A stretch of 64,000 nt of DNA from Vibrio splendidus (GCF_024347615.1 NZ_AP025508.1:3100001-3164000); one strand, 5' to 3'; numbered from the stretch's first letter, positions 52,230-61,184 are shown. The notes: generated by a model not told the origin, from the letters alone. Numbers and translations are program-made.

Positions 52230-52760
52230 TCAAGTAAAGTAGCTATACATCGCCAATCCCATGACAACAGAGGGTGCAAAAGGCATCGTCACCTTATTTG
52301 AATACCTAGCGTGCAAACTCGCACTTTCATCTAATACAGGTGCTACTCCACCAAGCACAATTAGCTTATTTTCAAAATAGCCTTTGATACTAAGATTGTT
52401 CGAGTTGGCAAAGTTATATAGCAGGTAGAAAGTCCCGATAACTCCAGAAGAGAGTATGATAAAGTACGACGCATCAAGTAATTGTCCCCACCCGAGATAC
52501 ATCCCCACAATACCTAATAATTTCACATCTCCTGCAGACATAGCTCTTAAAAAATATAAGAGTAATCCAAAACAAAAAAACACCACGAATCCAACGAAGG
52601 ACATTAAAAAAACATCAAAGGTGTAACTGCGGTTAAACATTGATAAAAAGTATACAAACAAAAACAGTATCAATATTTTGTTTGGTATACGATGCTTCTC
52701 AACATCGTATACCGAAACTGCAATTAACAACGCCCAGAAAACTGAAGGCTCACTAATCAT
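52230..52760 (-). CDS. tadV: Prepilin peptidase TadV (A24 aspartic protease)
   Basis: 176 residues, about six membrane helices. The two catalytic aspartates are Asp19 in SVYDVEKHRIPN and Asp78 in SAGDVKLLG, the A24 GxGD-type motif (Ala-Gly-Asp here). It lacks the methyltransferase domain of PilD, as expected for TadV. It cleaves the Flp prepilins and TadE/TadF. The start lies 9 bases after the second flp gene. Confidence 0.92.
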   Translation of the reverse strand: MISEPSVFWALLIAVSVYDVEKHRIPNKILILFLFVYFLSMFNRSYTFDVFLMSFVGFVVFFCFGLLLYFLRAMSAGDVKLLGIVGMYLGWGQLLDASYFIILSSGVIGTFYLLYNFANSNNLSIKGYFENKLIVLGGVAPVLDESASLHARYSNKVTMPFAPSVVMGLAMYSYFT

Positions 52761-52769
52761 ATGGTCTAC

Positions 52770-52922
52770 TTATACACTCGATATAATACTTTGAAATTTG
52801 CTTAATAAAGCTGATGACATCCCAAAGAAAACTAACGTAACAAAAATTACAAGTGAGGCTGCGCCGATCACATACTCGACCGTAGTAAGTCCCTTTTGCT
52901 GTCTCATGATCTTATTAGTCAT
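52770..52922 (-). CDS. Second Flp-type prepilin (50 residues)
   Basis: Too short for most gene finders. From ATG 52922: a basic leader ending in QQKG, then LTTVEYVIGAASLVIFVTLVFF, the Flp signature with cleavage after Gly11, Glu at +5 and Tyr at +6, and a long hydrophobic helix. It begins 2 bases after the stop of flp1 and ends 9 bases before tadV. ATG 52907 is a possible shorter start. The mature pilin would be only ~39 residues. Base pattern and motif conservation argue that it is real. Confidence 0.85.
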   Translation of the reverse strand: MTNKIMRQQKGLTTVEYVIGAASLVIFVTLVFFGMSSALLSKFQSIISSV

Positions 52923-52924
52923 AA

Positions 52925-53110
52925 CTAACTACTTGTGGTACCAACGTTAGCAACTATAGTATTCAGTTTCGTTGACAGTGTACTTCCTAAACCAGAAAAT
53001 ACGGTTGTCAAACCTAATACTAATAGAGCTGCGCCGATTACGTACTCGATAACAGTCAACCCTTCTTCATCTTTCATGAATTCTTTACAATTATTCAAAA
53101 ACTTATCCAT
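52925..53110 (-). CDS. flp1: Flp pilin (major prepilin)
   Basis: 61 residues behind a strong AAGGAGAGG. Leader of 17 residues ending in EEG, then LTVIEYVIGAALLVLGLTTVF: cleavage after Gly17, Glu+5 and Tyr+6 as in all Flp pilins. A short Ser/Thr-rich tail follows. First gene of the tad operon; forms the pilus shaft used for adhesion and biofilm. The 194-bp gap to the divergent regulator holds the promoter. Confidence 0.93.
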   Translation of the reverse strand: MDKFLNNCKEFMKDEEGLTVIEYVIGAALLVLGLTTVFSGLGSTLSTKLNTIVANVGTTSS

Positions 53111-53143
53111 GAGAACCTCTCCTTGATTTACGTATCAGGCTTT

Positions 53144-53157
53144 GTTTACCTGTAAAC
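53144..53157. promoter_or_regulatory. Palindrome in the flp leader/promoter region
   Basis: GTTTACCTGTAAAC: 6-bp perfect arms around CT, 34 bases before the flp1 start. It could be a regulator site or an mRNA leader hairpin. Confidence 0.35.
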
Positions 53158-53304
53158 TAAATCTAGAGGTGAGAGATATATTCGGTTAGGATTTTTTTGC
53201 CATTCACTTGCACTTTTTTGTGGTACTTCTAATCTAATTGTTACGTATAGTAATTTAGCTAATTTTAAACCCACATTTAAATATGAAATAGAGTTGGTAT
53301 TTAT

Positions 53305-54048
53305 ATGAAAGTAGTAACACCTTTATTATCAGATAAGGATAGTGACTTTAACGCTGTTATTATCAATAAAATAAGCCACTACTTTCCTATTGAAAACTTT
53401 GGACAAGATATATCTATAATCAGTAACTTAGATGTCAGACTGGTGTTTTTTATATTGAATAAGACAGATAAACTTCAACTACTTACAATGGCTTTATCTA
53501 TTTGCGAGAACCTAAATAAAAGAATAGTCATTATTTGCTCAGACCCGTTACCTAATATCGTTCGAAATCATAAGAATATATTTTTTATTATCGAAACAAA
53601 CAGTAAACATCTGACCAGTAAGTTCGAAGAACTACAACGTAAAACGCAACATATCTTCGAGCCTCACTTTGATCTCGACCGAGATACAAACAACAACAAT
53701 CAATTACCTGCAAAGCTGTTTACCTCTGAAGTCGTTAACTTTGTTGTGGACAACATCAACAAAGAAATCAGAGAAACAGAAATCGCAGAAAAGTGTCATT
53801 GTTCAACAACCTACTTTTCTAAGAAGTTTCATCTACACTTTGGGGTAAGCTTTAGAGACTTTGTGTGCGATAAACGAATCCTGTTAGCCAAAAAGTTAAT
53901 CGAAGCCGATACCGAATCAAAAATAGCTGTTATTTCTTACCAATGTGGATACAAGGATGTGTCGTATTTTTCAAGAATCTTTAAGAAAAGGACCGGAGTA
54001 ACACCCGCAAGTTACAGACGTGCCTGCACGGATAACAGAAAACGCTAA
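53305..54048 (+). CDS. AraC-family transcriptional regulator, divergent from the tad operon
   Basis: 247 residues. The C-terminal ~100 residues are the double HTH of AraC proteins (EIAEKCHCSTTYFSKKFHLHFG and VSYFSRIFKKRTGVTPASYRR). The N-terminal ~130 residues do not look like a cupin sensor; alternating hydrophobic strands (VRLVFFILN, RIVIICSD, IFFIIET) suggest a degenerate receiver-like fold. The coding DNA is more AT-rich than its neighbours. Its position back to back with flp1 makes it the likely activator of the tad genes (inference). Confidence 0.83.
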   Translation: MKVVTPLLSDKDSDFNAVIINKISHYFPIENFGQDISIISNLDVRLVFFILNKTDKLQLLTMALSICENLNKRIVIICSDPLPNIVRNHKNIFFIIETNSKHLTSKFEELQRKTQHIFEPHFDLDRDTNNNNQLPAKLFTSEVVNFVVDNINKEIRETEIAEKCHCSTTYFSKKFHLHFGVSFRDFVCDKRILLAKKLIEADTESKIAVISYQCGYKDVSYFSRIFKKRTGVTPASYRRACTDNRKR

Positions 54049-54131
54049 TTTTACTCCCTAAAAGAAAAAATCATGGTACATTTAACATGATTTTAACAAA
54101 AATAACTTAGCGAAAAACATGGAGTTAGACA

Positions 54132-55820
54132 ATGATTCAGCCTAACGAGTTTAGCCAAGAAAAAGCAACAGCTCTCCCTACACCCAATGACATGATTTTA
54201 AAATGGGCAGAAGAACGCCCAGATGAAGTCTATTTAAAACAAATCATCAACCGCCAATTTGTTGAATTTACTTATAAAGAAGTGGCCAACAAAGCACTAA
54301 AACTGGCGTCAGCATTAGAAGGACTCGGAGCTCAACCCGGCGATCGAGTCGCGCTCGTTTCAAAAAACTGTGCAGAGTGGTTTATCTGTGACCTTGCTAT
54401 GATGTTAGGAGATTTTGTCAGCGTCCCAATATTTCCAACAGCGGGGGCAGACACGATTCAATACTGTATTGAACACAGTGAAAGTAAGATTGTAATTGCC
54501 GGTAAGCTTGATGATCCTAAAGCCACTCAAAAAGTACTCGATGATAATCCGAGTCTAATTAGTATCTCGTTACCCTACGATACTGCCGCTAAGTGCCAGC
54601 ACACTTTTGAGCAACTTATCGAGACACATGAACCATCAACCAAAAGACCTCAGCATCACGATGATAAGCTGATGTCGCTTGTTTATACTTCGGGTACGTC
54701 TGGGTTACCGAAAGGCGCAATGCTCACGTATGGTGCCTTTACATGGTCAGTTCAGAGATTAATCGATCACATTGGTATCCAACCTGGCGATCGCCTGTTT
54801 TCTTATCTGCCGCTTGCCCATATAACCGAACGAGTGTACATATTTGGTTCTTCAGTGATGGGTGGGGTGGTTACTGCTTTCCCTGAATCTTTAGACACAT
54901 TTATTGATGATGTAAAAATGCATCGTCCAACTTTGTTTATTTCAGTTCCTCGTTTATGGACTCTATTCCAACAACGAATCCAAGATAAACTTCCACAGAA
55001 AAAACTGAACTTCTTACTTAAAATTCCGTTCGTGAATAACCTAATTAAGAAGAAACTGGCTGATGGTCTGGGGTTAGACCAAGCTCGCGTTCTTGGCTGT
55101 GGCTCAGCTCCAGTATCACCAGCTCTACTTGCATGGTATGAGAGTGTTGGCCTACACATTACCGAAGCTTGGGGAATGACTGAGTCTTTCGCCTACAGCA
55201 CGATTAACCACCCGTTTAGAGCAGACAAAATTGGCACTGTAGGTAATGCAGGTCCGGGCATTGAACTCAAAATTGCAGAAGACGAAGAGATTTTAGTTCG
55301 AAGCAAGGGCATGTTCTCTGGTTATTACAAAAATGACATTGCAACTCAAGAATCTTTTAACTCAGAAGGTTGGCTTCATACGGGCGATATTGGTGATATC
55401 GACAGCGAGGGCTATTTAACGATTCGTGGACGTAAGAAAGATACCTTTAAAACCGCGAAAGGCAAGTTTGTCGCTCCTGTACCAATCGAAAATAAACTCT
55501 TTGAGTACAGTCGTGTAGAAATGATGTGTTTGATAGGCTTAGGCTTACCTGGCCCTATCCTGCTGGTAGTACCGCATGACTTCCCTAATTTTGATCGGGC
55601 TCGTTACGAAAGAACAAGCAAACGCGTCATTGAAAAAATGAACGAACAGTTAGCTTCGCATGAGAAGATCAAAGGCGTACTGATGATTAAGGAACCATGG
55701 AGCATTGATAATGGTGTTCTTACTCCAACTCTCAAGATAAAGCGACATATCCTTGAGCAGAAATACCATGAAGTCGGTCATAACTGGCCCAAAGATAAAT
55801 TGGTAGTTTGGGAAGAGTAA
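54132..55820 (+). CDS. AMP-forming acyl-CoA synthetase (FadD/long-chain type)
   Basis: 562 residues behind TGGAG. An adenylate-forming enzyme that activates a carboxylic acid to an acyl-AMP and then acyl-CoA. The P-loop-like motif is LVYTSGTSGLPKGAML; the aromatic/A5-like motif is EAWGMTESFA; the A7 Asp motif is GWLHTGDIGDID; the RGRKKDTFKTAKGKFVAP segment holds the C-terminal-domain Arg/Lys positions. Closest in feel to the AMP-binding proteins of the long-chain fatty acyl group; the lid after residue ~440 is normal. Monocistronic with its own terminator. Exact chain length is unknown. Confidence 0.88.
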   Translation: MIQPNEFSQEKATALPTPNDMILKWAEERPDEVYLKQIINRQFVEFTYKEVANKALKLASALEGLGAQPGDRVALVSKNCAEWFICDLAMMLGDFVSVPIFPTAGADTIQYCIEHSESKIVIAGKLDDPKATQKVLDDNPSLISISLPYDTAAKCQHTFEQLIETHEPSTKRPQHHDDKLMSLVYTSGTSGLPKGAMLTYGAFTWSVQRLIDHIGIQPGDRLFSYLPLAHITERVYIFGSSVMGGVVTAFPESLDTFIDDVKMHRPTLFISVPRLWTLFQQRIQDKLPQKKLNFLLKIPFVNNLIKKKLADGLGLDQARVLGCGSAPVSPALLAWYESVGLHITEAWGMTESFAYSTINHPFRADKIGTVGNAGPGIELKIAEDEEILVRSKGMFSGYYKNDIATQESFNSEGWLHTGDIGDIDSEGYLTIRGRKKDTFKTAKGKFVAPVPIENKLFEYSRVEMMCLIGLGLPGPILLVVPHDFPNFDRARYERTSKRVIEKMNEQLASHEKIKGVLMIKEPWSIDNGVLTPTLKIKRHILEQKYHEVGHNWPKDKLVVWEE

Positions 55821-55831
55821 TCAACATCGAG

Positions 55832-55856
55832 AAGGAGCCAGTACGGCTCCTTTTTT
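55832..55856 (+). terminator. Terminator after the acyl-CoA synthetase gene
   Basis: AAGGAGCC/GGCTCCTT stem with a 5-base loop and six Ts. Confidence 0.88.
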
Positions 55857-55867
55857 GTAAGCTCAAC

Positions 55868-56059
55868 TTATAGATATTTAGTGTAATCAGCCGCATCATT
55901 GCTCCCATTGTCCAGACCGATGTCCTCCCTCATTCGACTGCTCAGCGATTCCGAACTAATAACTTGTCTCGATTTAGCCGTCTTACTCATCTTGGTTTTA
56001 TCATTAACTTTAAGCATCTGATTAACAAATCTGCCGACCCAACAGGTTATTGTTTTCAT
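55868..56059 (-). CDS. Small DUF1127-like protein (module 1)
   Basis: 63 residues, behind AGAGAGAG at ATG 56059. The C-terminal LSSRMREDIGLDNG matches the core L..R.L.DIGL pattern of DUF1127/YjiS proteins, while the basic N-terminal part is diverged. Such small basic proteins are linked to RNA/phosphate regulation in some bacteria, but no role is established here. It is divergent from the LysR gene at 56159 with a 99-bp gap, repeated as a second module at 57210-58470. Confidence 0.6.
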   Translation of the reverse strand: MKTITCWVGRFVNQMLKVNDKTKMSKTAKSRQVISSESLSSRMREDIGLDNGSNDAADYTKYL

Positions 56060-56158
56060 TTTCTCTCTCTTGTATTCCTTGTTTATTTGTCGCTATTATG
56101 GAAATAACCTGTTCGATAAGCGAACAACCATTGTTAACAAGGACTATAAGCTGAGATT

Positions 56159-57064
56159 ATGGACAATAGACTGCGTCACCTTTCAGGTCTCCGTTACTTT
56201 GAAGTTGCGGCTCGCTTGAGCAATTACAGCAAAGCGGCTGAAGAGCTGTTCGTCACTCAAGCAGCCGTCAGCCAGAAGATTCGACAGTTAGAAGAACAGG
56301 TTGGATGTAAGCTCTTTATTCGTAAGGGGCGTGCAATGACTTTGACGCATGAAGGGCACACACTTTTTAGACATGTCTCTGATGGATTTCAAGAGGTTCT
56401 GCTGGGGTTAAACAAGATCCAATCAGAACCTATTCAAGGGCTGCTTGTTGTTAGAAGTCCCCCTTCTTTTGCTTCTCGTTGGTTACTACCTAGGCTGTGG
56501 AAGTTCTCGGTAAAGCACCCAGAGATCCCAATTAAGATACTAACAGGGTGTGATACCCCAAATTTAAAACATGGCGAGATTGATGTGGCTATTCGACAAG
56601 GCGAAGATCTATGCGTTGAAGAAGGCTTGACTCTTGAGATGCTAATCAACGAACCGGTTTACCCTTTTTGTTCCCCTGAACTCTCAAACTCTTTGAACTT
56701 CACATCACCTGAACAACTCCTCAAATGTTGGCTGATTCAGTTTGATAGCGGTTGTTTCCCGTGGGAGGAATGGTTTAGGCAAGCAAACATATCGACTCAA
56801 AGCAGCACCATTCAGTGGATGGAAGTCGGTACCTTTGATATGGGGTTAACGACTGTCATGGCGGGACATGGGGTTTGCTTGGCAACAGACAGCTTAGCTG
56901 GTGACTTCATCGAACGCGGCTTGCTAGTGAAGCCCTTTGATATAGGCATGACACCTGGGGTTCAGGTCAACCTATGCTTTGACCCTAACTCCCCGAGAGA
57001 AGAGCGTATTACCGCGTTCACCAATTGGTTGCACGAAGAAGTAAACGAGCTATTGGATAATTAG
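56159..57064 (+). CDS. LysR-family regulator, GcvA-like (module 1)
   Basis: 301 residues. HTH: GLRYFEVAARLSNYSKAAEELFVTQAAVSQKIRQLEE, the GcvA/AmpR branch. The effector domain follows (VVRSPPSFASRWLLPRLWKF). It is divergent from the small DUF1127-like gene and is probably its activator or repressor. A second regulator with the same HTH style (57520) lies immediately downstream in an identical arrangement, pointing to duplication of a two-gene module. Confidence 0.9.
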   Translation: MDNRLRHLSGLRYFEVAARLSNYSKAAEELFVTQAAVSQKIRQLEEQVGCKLFIRKGRAMTLTHEGHTLFRHVSDGFQEVLLGLNKIQSEPIQGLLVVRSPPSFASRWLLPRLWKFSVKHPEIPIKILTGCDTPNLKHGEIDVAIRQGEDLCVEEGLTLEMLINEPVYPFCSPELSNSLNFTSPEQLLKCWLIQFDSGCFPWEEWFRQANISTQSSTIQWMEVGTFDMGLTTVMAGHGVCLATDSLAGDFIERGLLVKPFDIGMTPGVQVNLCFDPNSPREERITAFTNWLHEEVNELLDN

Positions 57065-57118
57065 ATCTCACCTACTAATTTCTTAAACAAGGAATAGGCT
57101 TAAATAAGCAATGAGCAT

Positions 57119-57204
57119 AACTCAACATAGAGCGGCAACGTAAACCTCCCGACACCGACAAACTATGTTGAGTTAAAGCAACGTCGAGTAAAAGCTACGT
57201 TGCC
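57119..57204. other. Intergenic sequence with two interlocking inverted repeats (pseudoknot-capable)
   Basis: AACTCAACATAG (57119-57130) pairs perfectly with CTATGTTGAGTT (57163-57174). GGCAACGT (57134-57141) pairs perfectly with ACGTTGCC (57197-57204), the arms interleaving as in an H-type pseudoknot; GCAACGT at 57178-57184 offers a competing local hairpin with the same 3' arm. It lies between the 3' ends of a convergent pair, so it could be a terminator region or part of a small RNA. Confidence 0.5.
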
Positions 57205-57209
57205 CTGAC

Positions 57210-57416
57210 TCACTCCCAAAACGATTTCTTCAGTTCTTTATCGACTTGATTCTGCGTAATCCCAACATCTTCAAGTAAATGATCTGACAGTTCAGCTAGG
57301 TGCTTTCTCGTTCTACGGTTCTGAAGATACAGTCTAAATTTAGAATAGAATTTCTTAACTGATAACGATGGTAAGAATGATTGGTTAGTCCTTGATGTCG
57401 CTGTTATCGTGTTCAT
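57210..57416 (-). CDS. DUF1127-family small protein (module 2)
   Basis: 68 residues from ATG 57416 with AGGAG upstream; the longer frame to 57500 is not supported. The C-terminal half YLQNRRTRKHLAELSDHLLEDVGIT is a clear DUF1127 (YjiS-like) domain: basic helix, then L.DHLL.D(I/V)G. The N-terminal 25 residues are Ser/Thr-rich. It is divergent from the LysR gene at 57520. Confidence 0.83.
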   Translation of the reverse strand: MNTITATSRTNQSFLPSLSVKKFYSKFRLYLQNRRTRKHLAELSDHLLEDVGITQNQVDKELKKSFWE

Positions 57417-57519
57417 AGCCTTTCTCCTGTTGATCTTTCGCTTTGTTATGGTCAATAATCGACCAACAGAGCAACATCGACAAACGATAGATACTGACAT
57501 TCAGTTAAGGAAAACTAAT

Positions 57520-58470
57520 GTGAGAGAACGAACTCCACCATTTCAAGGGATCTATTACTTTTACACTGCAGCTGAAACTGGCAGTTTTAAACTTGCGGCA
57601 GAAAAACTGTTTGTCACGGCAGCAGCAGTAAGCCAACAAATTCGCCAACTTGAAGAATGGCTAGGCGCAGACTTGTTTATTCGCCAGCACCGAAAAATAG
57701 TACTCACTCACGAAGGTGAAGTGCTTTACCTGCAAGCGAAGAAAGGCTTTGCCCACATTCAAGATGGTGTGAGGCGAATTAACCAAGACCCAAACCCTAC
57801 TCAACTGTCTATTTCAACCGTGCCATCATTTGCCCAACACTGGTTGGTACCTAGAATTGGCGACTTTCGCGATCGCCACCCTGACCTATCCATGCTGATT
57901 GAACCGACTAACAAGCTAGTGACGTTTGAAGATTCTAATGTCGATGTCTGCGTTCGGTATGGTCACGGTAACTACCCAAATATCGAGTCTCGTTGGTTAA
58001 TGGACGAGGTGGTTTACCCAGTTTGTCACCCGATTTATCAAGAGAAGCATGGGATCCATGACATTGACGATCTGCATAAAGCTGAATTGATTGAAGATCG
58101 ATGGCCAGATATGGATTGGAATCTATGGCTAGACATTGTTGGAGCGAAGGCAGGCCGCTCATCACTGCAATTTGATGGCTCGCATTTTGTTTTAGAAGGC
58201 GCGTTATCCGTTCAAGGTGTAGCACTGGTTAAGCACAGTTTGGTGTATCGGTATTTGCAGGAAAAGAAACTCGTTCGAATCGGTAACATCGCACTTAAGC
58301 CTAAGTACAATTACTTCTTATGCGCCCCCGCTGGCTACTTTCATCGAGAAAAGATAAAGCGTTTTGAGGCTTGGATGCAAAATCAGGTTCGGCTGTTTGG
58401 GAATAGAGGTCGAGAAGAGTTAACTATTATCGATACAGATTACCAACTTAAATGGTCGGATAATTCATAA
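57520..58470 (+). CDS. LysR-family regulator, GcvA-like (module 2)
   Basis: 316 residues from GTG 57520 with AAGGA nine bases before; the longer frame from 57409 would overlap the start of the divergent DUF1127 gene and lacks homology there. HTH: GIYYFYTAAETGSFKLAAEKLFVTAAAVSQQIRQLEE, very like the regulator at 56159. Effector domain follows (STVPSFAQHWLVPRIGDF). Expected to act on the 103-bp divergent promoter region shared with the DUF1127 gene. Confidence 0.88.
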   Translation: MRERTPPFQGIYYFYTAAETGSFKLAAEKLFVTAAAVSQQIRQLEEWLGADLFIRQHRKIVLTHEGEVLYLQAKKGFAHIQDGVRRINQDPNPTQLSISTVPSFAQHWLVPRIGDFRDRHPDLSMLIEPTNKLVTFEDSNVDVCVRYGHGNYPNIESRWLMDEVVYPVCHPIYQEKHGIHDIDDLHKAELIEDRWPDMDWNLWLDIVGAKAGRSSLQFDGSHFVLEGALSVQGVALVKHSLVYRYLQEKKLVRIGNIALKPKYNYFLCAPAGYFHREKIKRFEAWMQNQVRLFGNRGREELTIIDTDYQLKWSDNS

Positions 58471-58515
58471 AGCGAAACTGATATACTGAGCTCAAATAAA
58501 TGGCGAGAACATCTC

Positions 58516-58734
58516 ATGACACAAGACAATAATCCACTTCACGGTATCACTCTACAGAAGCTACTGACTGAATTGGTTGAACATTACGGTTGGGAAGAGT
58601 TGAGTTACATGGTAAACATCAACTGCTTTAAAAAAGACCCAAGCATTAAATCTAGCTTAAAGTTTTTGCGTAAAACAGACTGGGCTCGAGTGAAGGTTGA
58701 GTCGATTTACATTGAGCTAAAACAGAACTCTTAA
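58516..58734 (+). CDS. VF530-family (DUF2132) small DNA-binding-like protein
   Basis: 72 residues. The segments [24 protein letters not shown] and [20 protein letters not shown] are the hallmark of the VF530 family, whose Vibrio fischeri member has a known helical structure and was proposed to bind DNA. Function in the cell is not established. Full length. The stop codon is immediately followed by a hexanucleotide repeat tract and then a terminator. Confidence 0.88.
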   Translation: MTQDNNPLHGITLQKLLTELVEHYGWEELSYMVNINCFKKDPSIKSSLKFLRKTDWARVKVESIYIELKQNS

Positions 58735-58787
58735 GTCTTAGTCTTAGTCTTAGTCTTAGTCTTAGTCTTAGTCTTAGTCTTAGTCTT
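58735..58787. repeat. Hexanucleotide microsatellite (GTCTTA)8
   Basis: Eight perfect GTCTTA units and a partial ninth, starting at the base after the VF530 stop. The tract lies in the 3' untranslated region, 20 bases before the terminator stem. Copy number is likely unstable by slippage. If read through it would encode alternating Val-Leu, since six is a multiple of three. Confidence 0.95.
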
Positions 58788-58808
58788 CCAAGAGTAAGAT
58801 AACAAAAA

Positions 58809-58840
58809 GCCCCGCAAGCTTTCACTTGCGGGGCTTTTTT
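58809..58840. terminator. Bidirectional terminator between VF530 gene and fusA2
   Basis: Perfect 10-bp GC-rich stem GCCCCGCAAG/CTTGCGGGGC, 6-base loop, A-run on one side and T-run on the other, between convergent genes. Confidence 0.93.
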
Positions 58841-58862
58841 AGTTAATTTAGAAAAGAGCTAA

Positions 58863-60950
58863 TTACTTACCAGCTTCTTTTTCTGCTTTAACTTTAGCGA
58901 TTACTTCTTCTGCCACGTTCATTGGACATGGAGAGTACTGTGCGAATTCCATAGAGAATTGGCCACGGCCTGAAGTAATTGTACGTAGGTGACCGATGTA
59001 ACCAAACATTTCTGAAAGTGGTACGTCAGCTTTAATACGAACGCCAGTTACGCCAGCTTGTTGATCTTTGATCATGCCACGACGACGGTTAAGGTCACCG
59101 ATAACATCACCAACGTGATCTTCTGGAGTAAATACGTCAACGTTCATGATTGGCTCAAGAAGTTGCGCGCCAGCTTTAGGCATAGATTGACGGAATGCAC
59201 CTTTCGCTGCGATTTCAAATGCGATTGCAGATGAATCGACTGCGTGGAAACCACCATCGTAAAGTTCAACTTCAACGTCTAGCGTAGGGAAGCCAGCTAG
59301 TACGCCGTTTTCCATCATGCCACCAAAGCCTTTCTCAACAGCAGGCCAGAATTCTTTAGGTACGTTACCGCCAACAACTTTTGAAGAGAACGTAAAGCCA
59401 GAACCAGGTTCGCCAGGCTTGATACGGTAATCGATCTTACCGAATTGACCAGAACCACCAGACTGTTTCTTATGCGTGTAGCTATCTTCAATTGCTTGAG
59501 TGATAGTTTCACGGTAAGCAACTTGAGGAGCACCAACTGTTAGGTCAACGCCGTAAGTACGCTTAAGGATATCTACCTTGATGTCTAGGTGAAGCTCACC
59601 CATACCTTTCAGGATAGTTTCGCCAGTTTCTTCGTCAGTTTCAACTTGGAAAGATGGATCTTCTGCAACCATTTTACCGATAGCGATACCCATTTTCTCA
59701 GAACCGCCTTTATCTTTTGGAGATACAGCGATAGAGATTACTGGAGTTGGGAATACCATTGGCTCAAGCGTTACTTGATCTTTAGGATCACATAGAGTGT
59801 GACCTGTTTGCACGTTCTTCATACCAACGATCGCAATGATGTCACCAGCTTGTGCGCTAGTTAGTTCGTTACGGTCATCAGCTTGCATCTCAACCATACG
59901 GCCAACACGCTCAGTTTTACCTGTGAATGAGTTAAGAATCGTGTCGCCTTTGTTCAATTTACCAGAGTAAATACGAACGAAAGTTAGAGCACCGAAACGG
60001 TCATCCATGATTTTGAATGCAAGCGCTTTAAACGTTTCTTCAGTAGAAACGATAGCGTGGTTACCAGTTTCTTCGCCGTTCTCGTCCATTAGAGGTTGAG
60101 GATCAACTTCAGTTGGAGAAGGTAGGTAATCTACAACAGCGTCAAGAATGATTTGAACACCCTTGTTCTTGAATGCAGAACCACAGTAAGTTGGGAAGAA
60201 CGCTAGGTCACGAGTACCTTTACGGATACAACGCTTGATGTCTTCGATAGAAGGCTCTTCACCTTCCATGTAAGCTTCCATTAGGTCATCGTCTTGCTCT
60301 ACAGCAGTTTCGATTAGCTCTTCACGGTATTGCTCTACGTCATCAACCATGTCCGCAGGAACATCTAGAATTTCGTAGTTTTCAGGAAGACCAGTGTCAT
60401 CCCAAACGTATGCTTTACGGCTTAGAAGGTCTACAACACCCACGAATTCATCTTCGCGGCCGATTGGTAGAACCATAACTAGAGGAGTTGCGCCTAGAAC
60501 GTTTTTAACTTGGTCAACAACGTTGTAGAAATCTGCACCCATACGGTCTAGTTTGTTAACGAAGATCAGACGAGATACTTCTGATTCGTTAGCGTAGCGC
60601 CAGTTAGTTTCTGATTGTGGTTCAACACCACCAGAACCACAGAATACACCGATACCGCCATCAAGTACTTTAAGAGAACGGTATACTTCAACTGTGAAGT
60701 CAACGTGTCCAGGAGTATCGATAACGTTTAGACGGTGACCATTCCAGAAACAGCTTACAGCTGCTGATTGGATAGTAATTCCGCGCTCAGCTTCCTGTTC
60801 CATGAAGTCAGTAGTTGATTCGCCATCATGTACTTCACCAGTCTTGTGGATCTGACCAGTTAGCTTAAGGATACGCTCAGTGGTAGTTGTTTTACCCGCA
60901 TCAACGTGCGCGAAAATACCAATGTTTCTGTATTTCGATAAATCTGCCAT
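58863..60950 (-). CDS. fusA2: Elongation factor G 2 (EF-G paralogue)
   Basis: 695 residues. A translational GTPase catalysing ribosome translocation and/or recycling. G1 is [19 protein letters not shown]3 DTPGHVDFT and G4 NKLDRMG; the switch region [11 protein letters not shown] and the five-domain EF-G layout are complete. Vibrio carries one fusA in the str operon and a second stand-alone paralogue; the absence of rpsL, rpsG and tuf here and the neighbouring radA identify this as the second. Its division of labour with the main EF-G is not settled from sequence. Confidence 0.9.
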   Translation of the reverse strand: MADLSKYRNIGIFAHVDAGKTTTTERILKLTGQIHKTGEVHDGESTTDFMEQEAERGITIQSAAVSCFWNGHRLNVIDTPGHVDFTVEVYRSLKVLDGGIGVFCGSGGVEPQSETNWRYANESEVSRLIFVNKLDRMGADFYNVVDQVKNVLGATPLVMVLPIGREDEFVGVVDLLSRKAYVWDDTGLPENYEILDVPADMVDDVEQYREELIETAVEQDDDLMEAYMEGEEPSIEDIKRCIRKGTRDLAFFPTYCGSAFKNKGVQIILDAVVDYLPSPTEVDPQPLMDENGEETGNHAIVSTEETFKALAFKIMDDRFGALTFVRIYSGKLNKGDTILNSFTGKTERVGRMVEMQADDRNELTSAQAGDIIAIVGMKNVQTGHTLCDPKDQVTLEPMVFPTPVISIAVSPKDKGGSEKMGIAIGKMVAEDPSFQVETDEETGETILKGMGELHLDIKVDILKRTYGVDLTVGAPQVAYRETITQAIEDSYTHKKQSGGSGQFGKIDYRIKPGEPGSGFTFSSKVVGGNVPKEFWPAVEKGFGGMMENGVLAGFPTLDVEVELYDGGFHAVDSSAIAFEIAAKGAFRQSMPKAGAQLLEPIMNVDVFTPEDHVGDVIGDLNRRRGMIKDQQAGVTGVRIKADVPLSEMFGYIGHLRTITSGRGQFSMEFAQYSPCPMNVAEEVIAKVKAEKEAGK

Positions 60951-61046
60951 TGTCTTACTCTGTTAATAGGATATAAAATGCGCGCAGAGTATATCACAAT
61001 CTGTGAAGACTGATAGCTTTGCATGCATTTGGGACTAAAAAACTTT

Positions 61047-61073
61047 GCCTTTTTCTAACATATAGAAAAAGGC
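61047..61073 (-). terminator. Terminator after radA
   Basis: Perfect 11-bp stem GCCTTTTTCTA/TAGAAAAAGGC with a 5-base loop; on the minus strand AAAGTTTTTT follows. It separates radA from the fusA2 promoter. A second small inverted repeat, AACAATC/GATTGTT, lies at 61084-61102. Confidence 0.72.
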
Positions 61074-61184
61074 AATCTGTAGAAACAATCTAAATGATTG
61101 TTAAGTTTAGTGCTAACTTAAAGCGAAAATAGCGTTTAAGTTAGACTGAATTTCTGCTGTATAGAGTAGCTGAAGTGAGCTCAA

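Noticed and set aside
37776..53110. tad region as a type II secretion or type IV pilus (PilB/PilC) locus
   Set aside because: CpaF-type ATPase, two short T2SF proteins, a TadZ, Flp pilins and the short TadV peptidase identify the Tad system.
58735..58787. GTCTTA tract as a CRISPR or telomere-like array
   Set aside because: It is a simple head-to-tail microsatellite with no spacers.
59589..59795. Frame antisense to fusA2
   Set aside because: Shadow of the highly conserved EF-G coding sequence.
58863..60950. fusA as the main EF-G of the str operon
   Set aside because: No rpsL, rpsG or tuf beside it; the radA neighbour fits the second EF-G of Vibrio.
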